A stretch of DNA of 64,000 nucleotides from Halichondria panicea (lineage: Eukaryota > Porifera > Demospongiae > Suberitida > Halichondriidae), in the NCBI RefSeq assembly GCF_963675165.1, contig NC_087389.1, positions 6,248,621-6,312,620 of the forward strand. The letters are read 5' to 3'. Under the pieces are notes generated by a model. The model worked only from the letters and a program-made list of their open reading frames with translations. It was not told where the DNA came from and did not search any database. The translations under genes and the position numbers were made by a program. Shown piece by piece: positions 10,723-19,711 of the stretch; the first letter of the stretch is position 1, and each line of letters begins with the position of its first letter.

Positions 10723-10730
10723 TATAAAAA
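10723..10730 (+). promoter_or_regulatory. TATA box of the deaminase-like gene
   Basis: TATAAAAA lies 34 bp upstream of the ATG at 10757. If it is used, transcription would start only a few nucleotides before the ATG, giving an extremely short 5' UTR. Confidence 0.5.
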
Positions 10731-10756
10731 GGTTTGCACTCCCTATTCTTTCATAT

Positions 10757-11302
10757 ATGCTAACAGACGAAGACAGAAATTTGATTTCTCTCCTCAAAAC
10801 ACAATTTTCCTCAAAATTCGAACGTTGGAAGATACGACGCAATCAACCAAAGAAAAAACAGTTTGCAATTCTTTTGTATCGTCCAGATATGTTCAATACA
10901 ATGCAGCAAGATACAGATATAGATAAAGTGTTTCTTGAAGACATCAGACAGGGCTTTTCACACCCCTACTACTGTGCTGCTGTGCCTCGACCTCGTACAA
11001 AGCCAAGACTTGGCCCAAGTGATGACAAATTGTGTTCTGAAAGAATCATCCTACCCTCGCTCATGCGCTCAGTAGATCTACATGAAGTGATGAATGATGA
11101 TGCTCAGAACATCTACCTGTACACATACTATGAGCCTTGCCCAGATTGTGCTGACATTATTTTGGACTTTGTTGATACTCATCGAGACGGCTTTAATCTT
11201 CTTATCGTTGGATGCACTGAGTTATATCTTGATCCCCAAAAGAAGGGTATAACCAAGTCCAAGTTTGATGAGTGTGACAAGATAGTGCTGATACAAATCT
11301 AG
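10757..11302 (+). CDS. Small intronless protein with cytidine-deaminase-superfamily zinc motifs
   Basis: Single frame of 181 residues from the ATG at 10757. The frame stays open further upstream but without an ATG. Residues 93-95 read CSE in the context KLCSERIILP, and residues 127-131 read PCPDC in YEPCPDCADIILDF, with 32 residues between. That matches the deaminase pattern [H/C]xE followed by PCxxC: C93, C128 and C131 would bind zinc and E95 would shuttle the proton. The strand/helix pattern around the motifs (IYLYTYYEPCPDC, then FNLLIVGCTELYL) also fits the fold. The N-terminal 40 residues are very basic (KFERWKIRRNQPKKKQ). I cannot assign it to AID/APOBEC, CDA or the bacterial toxin-derived groups. 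It has no signal peptide. It lies inside the duplicated QNG1 3' region, is AT-richer than QNG1, and has its own TATA box. The superfamily assignment is inference from motifs. Confidence 0.72.
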   Translation: MLTDEDRNLISLLKTQFSSKFERWKIRRNQPKKKQFAILLYRPDMFNTMQQDTDIDKVFLEDIRQGFSHPYYCAAVPRPRTKPRLGPSDDKLCSERIILPSLMRSVDLHEVMNDDAQNIYLYTYYEPCPDCADIILDFVDTHRDGFNLLIVGCTELYLDPQKKGITKSKFDECDKIVLIQI

Positions 11303-12510
11303 GCACTAAACTCACGATGGACTGAAAACTGAATATAATATTACTCTGGTAAGTAGTATAGTATAGCTAGAATATCAGTAGTGTAAGTATAGTATAGCAT
11401 TAGCAGTAATGAACAGTCTTTATGTGAGCTTGTAAATTTCATAGATCGTTCACCGAGCCCCACCTTCTCTCTGATGTCAACAGTATCAGGGGGTGGACCG
11501 TCTGATGGAAGTGGGTCTCACTGTCCAACGATGACGGAGTAAAGTTTGTGATGTGTACCTGGTATCACACTCACACTAGCTGTGCAGTTCTAAAGAGATA
11601 CCTGGTGACAATAGGGCTGATGGTTATACAATGTATACCAGAGGCGATGGTACACCTTATCAAAACAAACTCACACTAGCTGTGCAGAGATACCGGTGAC
11701 AATAGGGCTGATGGTTATACAATGTATACCAGAGGCGATGGTACACCTTATCAAAACAACCAAATGATACCCACGATGTACCTCTTGGGTGGTAATGGAA
11801 AGCATCGTTATAATAAATTATAGTAATACATGTATGTATTGTACTTCAAATTGATATATCTTAGCACTGTTACATTCATATGATGTGAAAATCAAGCTTA
11901 GTCAAGCCTTTATACCATAATAATTATTATGATAGGCTGATCCATAAAAAAAATTTTTGGGATTTATCTCATGGCCGGGCATTTAAAATGATAAAAACGG
12001 GTGGGCGTAATAACCGTGGTTGCTATGGCAACACATGTTGCACCATTTTATTCCTTGTTGTATGGGCATTCTATTGGTATATGGTTGCTAGGCATTTTAT
12101 TGCTCTGGAAACCCGATAGAGAATTTACAGACATTTCACTTCACTGTTAATTAAGAATCCGACGGTTAAAGGGTTAATTAACCAAATTCAAATATTTTCA
12201 TTCGCAGCTAGCTAGCTCTTGCTTGGTCTGAGCTCCTTGTAATCGAGTTCCTTCGCAGCCAGGTATGGTTCAATACTAAAATTAGCCTTTGCTAGAGTCA
12301 ATAATCCTTCTTTTCACGATCATTTTATGGAAAATATACGGGGTGTTACCCGCCCACTATGACGTGGACAAATCTGATTGGCACTGCCAACATTCTGGCA
12401 GTGGTCCACGGAATTGCTGCAATAGTGACCAGACGTTCCCTCCCTCCCACATCTGCTCGCGAGACTACTGATCATTGAAGGTTGGAGTTCTAGTATAATA
12501 ATCAGTGGTT
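11303..12510. other. Intergenic spacer with a 95-100-bp tandem repeat
   Basis: Between the deaminase-like gene and the duplicated QNG1 exon. It contains a short AGTATAGTATAGC repeat near 11350-11400, a two-copy tandem repeat at 11566-11760, and a nested inverted repeat at 12363-12409 (GTGGAC..CACTGCCA..TGGCAGTG..GTCCAC). No gene is supported. Confidence 0.6.
11566..11760. repeat. Two-copy tandem repeat, about 95-100 bp
   Basis: Each copy runs from ACTCACACTAGCTGTGCAG through GGTGACAATAGGGCTGATGG to CACCTTATCAAAACAA. The first copy carries a few extra bases (TTCTAAAG). The interior has a near-palindrome GGTTATACAATGTATACC. Confidence 0.85.
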
Positions 12511-12511
12511 G

Positions 12512-12820
12512 CTTTCCAAATCTTTTTTCTTTCTTTCTTTCAGCCATGCATAGTTCCCCCACATCACACACACTAACCTCCCCCCCACACACACACACTC
12601 CCACACCACAGCTGATCAAGGAGCAGATGATCTCTCTAGCGAGGGAAGCGTCCCGTCCCTTCATTGTGAGCAGACTGACCTCTCCTCTGTCAAGATCGAC
12701 TACTATCTCTGGAACTACGCTAAAACCCACACCTCTGACATGAACTCTCACCCCATACACAGAACAAAAGCTATCTTCTACTAATCAGTTTGGCATGTTT
12801 GTTAATATACATAAATTCTG
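12512..12820 (+). pseudogene. Frameshifted duplicate of the last QNG1 exon and its intron
   Basis: Duplicate of 10114-10455. The exon copy 12612-12784 has an intact acceptor (CCACAG) and is 173 bp against 168 bp in exon 7. A 5-bp insertion after GCGTCCC shifts the frame, so the conserved DYYLWNYAK and HRTNTIFY ending is lost and a stop follows within about 40 codons. In the original frame the downstream half would still end at a TAA at 12782-12784. It could be spliced to QNG1 exon 6 as an alternative end, but the product would lack the conserved C-terminus. Confidence 0.85.
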
Positions 12821-12894
12821 TAAGTGTTAGCAATTAAGCACAACAAAATCTTTTAAAATTGTCATCTTAGCCTCTTCTACTATAATTATTTGAG

Positions 12895-13349
12895 TCCAGC
12901 CTCTGGCAGAGGAGGCACTGTATACCATCCAGGGAGAGGTACATTGTCCCTGGACTAAGTTAGTGTTTTTTTATGAGTATATACATTATTGAGTTTGACA
13001 TAATAATAAATTGTTTATTATTATGTCATTATTATTTATACATGTACTTGAGCCATAACCCACCGGAACTGATTTACATGGCTTCCATGCGTACACGTAC
13101 AGTACATACTGTACTGCTTATAGTCTGCCGCGTTTCCAGGCCATAAAACGGAAAGTGATTTCGACTGGAGACAAGGATATTGCACATTAATCATTTGTAC
13201 ACTGATTGTGCGTAGATACTGACATCATTTGAGTGCTACAGTAGTATATAGCATAATAGCTACATAGACACGGGGATGAGGCTACAGTTGTGTCCATAAA
13301 AGGTATTAATAAAGTGACAATTTTGCATGAAAATTAGAATAATGCAAAA
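12895..13349. other. Intergenic DNA with a dispersed repeat fragment
   Basis: It holds the second copy of the repeat seen at 8567-8630 (12895-12966), an ATTATTATGTCATTATTATT-type AT stretch near 13010-13040, and nothing coding that I can support. Confidence 0.5.
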
Positions 13350-14128
13350 TCAAGTTCCTTCGTCTGATTCGTCTATAAGTTTGGTTCTCTCGTCACCTCC
13401 CACCACCTCCCCTCCACCACCCTCCAGCACACTGTCCTCCAGGGTCCACACCTGCACACATATAGGGGGAGGGTATAATAATGATGTGTTCACTACATGT
13501 ACTAATTATACATGGGTCACAGTTTCTATTGACACTCTTTAGAGTTATACATGTGTACAGGTGATCTAACCTCAAATCGTCCCATTTTCTCTGAGCTGTT
13601 GGATCCTGATCGACCTCTGACCTCTGTCTCCTCTCCTGCTGGCTCCAGACTAGTGGGCGTCGCCTCATCCCACTCATCACTGAACACAAGACGCCCACTC
13701 CTACACACGCGAAAATTATAATAATTATATTTTTTTGCGTATATTTTTACAGGGATCTAATGATCTTTTTGAGGCCACTATTATGTATAAGGACACACTT
13801 TCTAACTTCTCCCGAAGCTCCGTTCTCTTCGTCAGCGCCACGCCCCCTCTGGTTGCTATTGACAACAGTCGGTATGGCCCCAGACAGCGGAGAGAGGTCG
13901 TCGTCAAGTGCATCTTGGTTACATATGGACAGCTCATTCCGAATAGCAGAGTCACGAAACTTCCTATCAAATGAAAACATACAACATTTCAAATCAAGGA
14001 AGTAAATTGGTGATTATCTGGGCTTACAAAGTTCTTGTTGGGTTGAATTCAAATCTCTTGTGTCTGTACTGACTTGACCTTCGCCATGAGCGCACTCTAG
14101 GCCTCGCACAACAAACACACTGTCCCAT
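13350..14128 (-). CDS. Unrecognised 165-residue protein with an N-terminal lipidation-type motif
   Basis: Four exons on the minus strand: 14028-14128, 13799-13963, 13571-13700 and 13350-13451. All phases close (2, 2, 0) and the total is 166 codons. I do not recognise the family. The N-terminus is MGQCVCCARPRVRSWRR: Gly2 with Cys at 4, 6 and 7 and then a basic patch, a classic myristoylation-plus-palmitoylation signal for anchoring to the inner face of a membrane. The rest is acidic and serine-rich, probably disordered, with SGRLVFSDEWDE, EKMGRFEVWTLEDSVLEGG and a C-terminal TKLIDESDEGT. Three short hydrophobic and aromatic islands in acidic context look like binding motifs. The start lies 139 bp from the NOL9 start on the other strand. 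Exon boundaries rest on frame and splice consensus alone. Confidence 0.72.
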
Positions 14129-14267
14129 AGTTTTACTGCTGTTATTTTAATTTCAGCACTACAAAAATGCTGGTTCAAAGGTCAATCCAAAGAATAAATG
14201 TGTACTATTTAGAAAATTGTTTACCCACATGGCTACTAAATTGTACTGACTTATTAAAGTTCCTAAA
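14129..14267. promoter_or_regulatory. Shared 139-bp promoter, NOL9 and its minus-strand neighbour
   Basis: The two predicted ATGs (14128 minus, 14268 plus) diverge with only 139 bp between them, and no TATA box is seen. Bidirectional activity is inferred from spacing. Confidence 0.5.
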
Positions 14268-17200
14268 ATGGATAGCAGACGTGCCTCTGCTCAGGCTACC
14301 CCCAGCAACACTGTAATAGCAGCAGCTAGCTCTACAAGTCAAAACACCTCCTCCAGTAAGAAAAAGAAGAAAGGTATGAAAAATACTAGCCCTGGAGCAC
14401 AACCCACTGTCATGGCGAAGAGTGCAAAGGTAAAAAAGGCAAAGGTGTCGCATACTACCGTGGGACTGCTTATGGCTCGATCACCATGGTTACGAAAGGA
14501 TAACATCTACCTTGGCGTGCTGCAGAAACACTCAGTGAGTCTTGAGTAATTATGCTGAGTCAGCAAATAATATTCTGCGTCTCCGTCCATAAATGCAAAT
14601 GCAAATGCAGCAAATTAGAATTAAATATCTCCATCAGCCCCTCCCCTTTTTCTGCAGGTGCTCCATTTCCACGGTTGTGTACAGTTACAAGTGCTGGCCG
14701 GACTCATACACTGCAATGGCTTCATCATCAAGCCCACCCCCACTTATCACACACTCTATTCTCCGCCCACCTCCCCCTCACTGGCCCTATCACCTTTGGA
14801 CCCTCAGATGCAGGTCAGACCACACAATATATTTGATCTCGTACCATTATAAAGCAAGATTTACAGCATTATATTGTTTATTGTTTTTTTCAGGATGATG
14901 AATTCGATGCGTACTTGGCTCCATTCCGAGACAGAGATAGTCTCCACTTCCATTCCAGTTCCAAAGAACCCTCTCATCCCAAACCAAAGTGCAACGGCAG
15001 CGGATGCCTACACGTGGACATTGGTACACCATGCACTAGATGCACTAGATACTAGAGTAGTTCTGCAAAACATTTTAGTCTAAGTATACGCTAAGTCAAT
15101 CTCAACTTTTAATTGTTGAGTAACTAGAACTGTCGGGTATACAGTAAGTATAATAAGTACTTCCCCCTATTTTGTTTACTTTCGACCTTTAACCTCTGTA
15201 GGTTTGGAGGATGCTAACCAATTGAACCTGCTTATTCGTAAGGACTGGAGTGATATGACAGCCCTAGTGTTGCTGAGGGCAGTGGAGGGTTGCCTAGTGC
15301 CGCTACTCAACCACTGGACACACCCACTACCCATACTAGCTGTAGTAAGTGATGTCTGATCTATATAGTACCGTATAGCGAGTAATTAATTTCTTTGGTG
15401 CAAAATGTTGTATGAACGACCCCATTTAAATATTCGTACAGCTCAGGATAGTGACGTTGACATAATTATTGCGTGGAATAATTTTATACTTAATTTTCAT
15501 ATGATGCCCTACCATACAACAAAATGTTCACCATACAAAATAACCCGCTATACGTTACATACTATATACATCTACTAGTTACTATAACTGCTTACACATG
15601 TTTATAGGCCCAAATACATTTACCAAGAACTGTACTAGTGTACTGTGTAACAGCTCTGACTGAAGGAGCGTGTTTTATGGGCCTAATCTACTAAGAACCA
15701 TAATTTTATACTACATACAGTACAGTGTACACTTCCTAGACTCAAGGATTCTTTTATTGATAAGTGGGCCGGGATGGAGGGAGAAAGAGTGCATGGGGAT
15801 ATTCTATATAATTATGTGTTTGTATTCATCCTTCCAGCCTTCTCAAGTGGTGCAGGGATTTCAGACTCTGACTGTTACTGAGACCAAGAAGAAACTTGCT
15901 CTCCCCCAGGAATATATGGAGGTGGCCTGGGAAGTGGCCGCCAATGATGGTGAGAGTGGGCGGTTGTGTGTGTGGGCAGTTGTGACTGTGTGTGTGCAGG
16001 TGCGAAGGTGCTAGTGTGTGGACCTGGGAACAGTGGTAAGTCAACACACTGCCGTTTCCTCATCAACTACATGCTCAATAGGTAAAGAAGTTTCATAACC
16101 AGCACACAATCACGTCATGCATGTACATCGATCATCTGTATCTTTTTCCCCGCTCTCTACCTCCCCCCCCCCCTCCTCCGCTATTGTAGGTACCCGCGTG
16201 TGTGCTACCTTGAGTGTGACCTGGGTCAGCCAGAGTTCAGTGTACCCGAGGTCCTCTCCCTACACATCATCACTGCCCCACTCTTCGGACCACCCTACAC
16301 ACACTTCAGGAAACCATACAAGTGAGGAAATTGCTTCTAAAATACAGTTGTTAGTGAAGCCTCTAATTAGCAGGGGCAGGACAAACTCACCCTCTCGAAC
16401 ACCAAATTAATATGCCTTAGTAGTAAACTAGGCCTAAGAGGTGGTTATTGTTAGTCTAGAGGTGGTTAGTACCAACCACCACCACCGACCAGTGTGGGCA
16501 CATCACTGCGCTGCTATAGTATTCCTAATTTGTTTATGTGTATTACTGCCTTCCTCTCTTGTCAGATCCTATTACTACGGTGACAAGACCCCCGAGGCTG
16601 ACCCTGAGTATTACCTTAGTTTATTGACCGCCCTCCACCAGCACTTCATTGAGGGGGTACGATCTAGTGACCCCTCAATACCCCTCGTCATCAACACGTG
16701 TGGATGGGTAAAAAGTACGTCACTCACACACACCCTCACACATCACACATCTCACACACTCTGGCATCACACATCACACCCTCACAGACATGGGCGTCCA
16801 GTTGTTCCTAGACACTGTACGAGTTCTCACGCCCACACACATCGTCAGAATTTTATTATCTCCAAAAATCAATATTCTTGAAGATCTACCGTTATTAACC
16901 CCTGCATTCCTCAATTCTGGATCAGGTCTGTTCAGAACACCAGATATCGAAGTAAGCTCTAAAAAACTCTCACTATCTGTTATGTAATAATTATAGGCTC
17001 CGTCCAATCAGAGTGCAGTTACCCCTGGTGATAATGATGATGATGATGTCATAATGTACGCTTCCAGTGACGAAGCTTTGTCTCTTAGTGAAGAGTCCAG
17101 GTCAGTGTGTACAACCTTGTTGACCTTTGAACTTCAACCTTTGTAAATTGTTACCCTAGCGATGACCTCTCTTCAACCTCACCCTCGTCTGATGAAGACA

Positions 17201-19054
17201 GCAACAAATCTGACCAATCAGAGAGCTCGAACAGCGACCAGTTACATAGTGACAACGAGCGACGAATCAGACGCAAGAAATTGAGAATGTCGGGAGCTAG
17301 CTACACCGTACATGGGGGGCGTGGTCAAGCCCAGCCGAGAAAACATATGATCTCTATGGCCCAGCACATAGCGAAGGGCTGGATAGAGTCCCCACCCTAT
17401 AAAGTGCGTTATCTCAACACCTTGGCTGAACACTCTGCCAAGTAAGTGTAACTAACATATGTACACCACAGACTATTTTCCCACTTTTGTGTGCACTGTA
17501 CATGTCATTGTGCATTGTGTTCTACTGTGAAAAGTCTGTCATACAAAATTATGTTGTGGTAGTAATAAGGTATGGCAATAATTATGAACCAACAACTTTG
17601 CTCCTGAAAAGGTGTTCATTTTTATGAAGATGACGAACTGATTGTCACTCAATACAGGAATTCCAAGGAGACTAGAAGGCTTGGGTACATTGCGTACTTC
17701 AGTGGACTGTTTCCATTGGCTAATGATATTGCCAAGCAACACGGCCTCCCGGATCCCCATAGCAACATCCTCCGATATGCCCCGCCTCTTGAGATACCAT
17801 GGAAGGATGTAGCAGTCCACGTCATACACAAAAATGTAAGTTGTAGTTTTTTAATTTTGTAACTAAAATGAATTGTTCACGTATGTTTCTCTACCGGCTA
17901 GGTGCTCAACAGCCAGTCATTGTACGCTCTGAATGGGAAGATTGTGGTCCTCGGTCGAGTTGACACGAAAGAGGTGAGTATAGTTGTTATTGCTACATGT
18001 TAGAACTTCACCCTCCACACACACACGCGCGCAGTTTGCGGAGAGGGACCCTGGATCACCTGATCTCCCTCGATTCCTCAAATCAGACACTCCACTCATT
18101 GAATTCATTGGACTGGGTGAGCTGTGTGGGTGTGTGTGTAAGCAATTTCGCAAAGGTTGTAATTATAATTATAGCCTTGCATCCTTTTCCTAGTAATTTT
18201 TCTGGTAGCTGTATTATTAGTAGTATGGCGAAGAGTGCAATACGGGATGAATAGCACGAGTAACAAGCAATGCATACTATTGATTGTTAATCGTTTGTGA
18301 TGCAGTTTCAGTAAAAAAAATTTGCCGCAGCCGTTATTCGAACGTGCGGTCGTCAAGGCAGTAATTGCACGTCGTTAATGATGACGTGCAATTACTGATA
18401 CGCGATTAATCAATGTACGAATCACAGTGAATAGTAGGACAACATGCGATTCATGTAGAGCACTAAAGTGCAAACCCTCGGCTGGTGACATGATTATAAA
18501 GAAACCAGAAGAGTGATGTAATACAGTGCATGTAGTGATGAATGACTGAGCTGTCTAACACAGCAACTCAGGAGCAATAAAACTAAACCAGACTGGAGGC
18601 ATGCTGAAACTGACATTGAGAACAGAGTTTTAGTTCTAGTGTACATGAGGCATGCACAGTGTAATAATTATCTTTGAGAGCCCATAATTTGTGTTTATAA
18701 TTATATTGTCCATTTTTAAAACTGCAATCGATTGAAGGTTGCAAAGTAAATGTTTGAACTTTGATAATCCCCACACACACACATGGCACAGGAATTCTCC
18801 GAGGTGTGGACATCAAAAGAAAAGTGTTTTACGTGACCTCCCCAGAGTGTAACTCCACCCATTCACTCGCTAGAGTCAACACCATCGCCCTTGGCAATCC
18901 AGACAACCTTGACCTCTACACCTCTCAAAAGGTACCACATTTATTTATGCATTATTTTGTTACTATATACCCCATGCAGACTGAAGCCGAGCAGCCTTAT
19001 ATGGTAAAGGGTTACCAGTCCCTCCTCGGAACGTTCTCATGGAAATTATCTTAA
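14268..19054 (+). CDS. NOL9: Polynucleotide 5'-hydroxyl kinase NOL9 (Grc3 family)
   Basis: Sixteen exons: 14268-14534, 14658-14813, 14894-15023, 15202-15344, 15838-15949, 16000-16081, 16190-16321, 16566-16714, 16788-16951, 16997-17100, 17160-17441, 17658-17835, 17902-17973, 18035-18116, 18792-18931 and 18980-19054. All phases close, giving 755 residues (human about 702). A lysine-rich N-terminus (SKKKKKG, KSAKVKKAKV) fits nucleolar targeting. The kinase core has a P-loop (LVCGPGNSGKSTHCRFLIN), then YLECDLGQPEF, APLFGPPYTHFRKP, LVINTCGWVK and a C-terminal domain with SLARVNTIALGNP. NOL9 phosphorylates the 5'-OH end made by LAS1L during ITS2 removal from pre-rRNA. An acidic, serine-rich insert (exons 10-11) is longer than in human. 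The last four exons are homologous, with the same phases, to exons 6-9 of the ankyrin gene at 24902-28571. The AATAAA signal overlaps the stop codon. Confidence 0.95.
16430..16506. repeat. Dispersed repeat family B, copy in NOL9 intron 7
   Basis: Contains AAGAGGTGGTTATTGTTAGT, CTAGAGGTGGTTAGTACCAA and the end GACCAGTGTGGGCACATCAC. Other copies lie at 31533-31700, 44078-44190 and 57425-57578. The best copies open with GTGATGTGC and end with GCACATCAC, giving short terminal inverted repeats. Confidence 0.75.
18359..18397. repeat. 15-bp inverted repeat in NOL9 intron 14
   Basis: CAGTAATTGCACGTC (18359-18373) and its complement (18383-18397) flank a 9-nt loop. The intron (18117-18791) is the longest in the gene and holds no ORF. 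Confidence 0.75.
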
Positions 19055-19058
19055 TAAA
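19053..19058 (+). terminator. Polyadenylation signal overlapping the NOL9 stop codon
   Basis: The NOL9 stop is TAA at 19052-19054, and the sequence continues TAAA, so AATAAA spans 19053-19058. This implies a very short 3' UTR. No other AATAAA lies close by. Confidence 0.6.
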
Positions 19059-19140
19059 TTTGTTGTTCGTAATTTGTGTAATATTACGTATGTTTAGAAT
19101 TGTGTTATGTTACGAATATCTATCCCATAGTATGCATGCT

Positions 19141-19372
19141 TGCACGCACACTGATGAAGATCAGGCAATGAGTTGTAAAAGTTTTGCATTGAAAAATGGA
19201 ATCAACAAAATAACTGATAATTATGTCTTGTGTTGTTGTGTGATGTGTGTACGTCTACATACGCACATTGATGAAGATCAGGCAATGAGTTGTAAAAGTT
19301 TTGCATTGAAAAGTGGAATCAACAAAATAACTGATAATTATGTCGTTGTGTGATGTGTGTACGTCTACATAC
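19141..19372. repeat. Two-copy tandem repeat downstream of NOL9, about 115 bp
   Basis: Both copies contain GATGAAGATCAGGCAATGAG, GTTTTGCATTGAAAA, ATCAACAAAATAACTGATAA and TGTGTGTACGTCTACATACG, differing at a few sites and by a short insertion. No conserved reading frame. Confidence 0.85.
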
Positions 19373-19444
19373 GGATAATATGATCAGAGAATCGGAATGT
19401 ATAGAAAAAGGTGGTGAAAAAAATTCATAATTTATCAGGGCCTA

Positions 19445-19600
19445 TAAAGCACTTGACAGACAGTGTCCTCAACAATAAAGCCTCCACTCAGTGTGCGACA
19501 TAAACCTAGCTTGGACAGCCTGAAGCAATGTTCATATCGGACCTTGGGTTTTGGAAAGAGCTACTCATGGGTCTGGTTGGAAGTGTCAAAAATAAAACTT
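19445..19600 (-). pseudogene. Duplicated fragment of the RING-TRAF 3' end
   Basis: The stretch matches 19717-19867, the C-terminal coding end of the neighbouring TRAF gene, with several indels (for example loss of TTTAGTT and gain of TAGC) that break the frame. It includes the counterpart of the SGCPRFVSHTE region. Nothing upstream is duplicated. Confidence 0.8.
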
Positions 19601-19705
19601 TCGAAAGACTTAAGTGAATACACAACTCATGAAACGAATTGAAACAGATAGCCACTTTAAGTGACTTAAGGTGCATAAAAATCAGGTGAGATTAATTGTA
19701 GTTGC

Positions 19706-19711
19706 TTTATT
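19706..19711 (-). terminator. Polyadenylation signal overlapping the TRAF stop codon
   Basis: Read on the minus strand, the sequence around the stop is GAATAAAGC. The TAA stop (19709-19707) lies inside AATAAA (19711-19706), as at NOL9. Confidence 0.6.

Noticed and set aside
10676-10756. N-terminal extension of the deaminase-like protein from a TTG at 10676
   Set aside because: No ATG in the extension, and it would overlap the TATA box and the duplicated upstream module.
12320-12760. 146-residue reverse-strand open frame over the duplicated QNG1 exon
   Set aside because: It is the antisense shadow of the QNG1 duplicate and a CA tract, with low-complexity composition and no family resemblance.
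16708-16714. Ending NOL9 exon 8 at TGG|GTAAAA
   Set aside because: That donor breaks the phase. Using AAA A|GTACGT keeps GWVK-NMGVQLFLD in frame as in other NOL9 proteins.
18325-18360. TTCGAA-containing stretch resembling a tRNA B box before the hairpin in NOL9 intron 14
   Set aside because: No A box at the right distance and no cloverleaf can be drawn; the adjoining inverted repeat explains the structure better.
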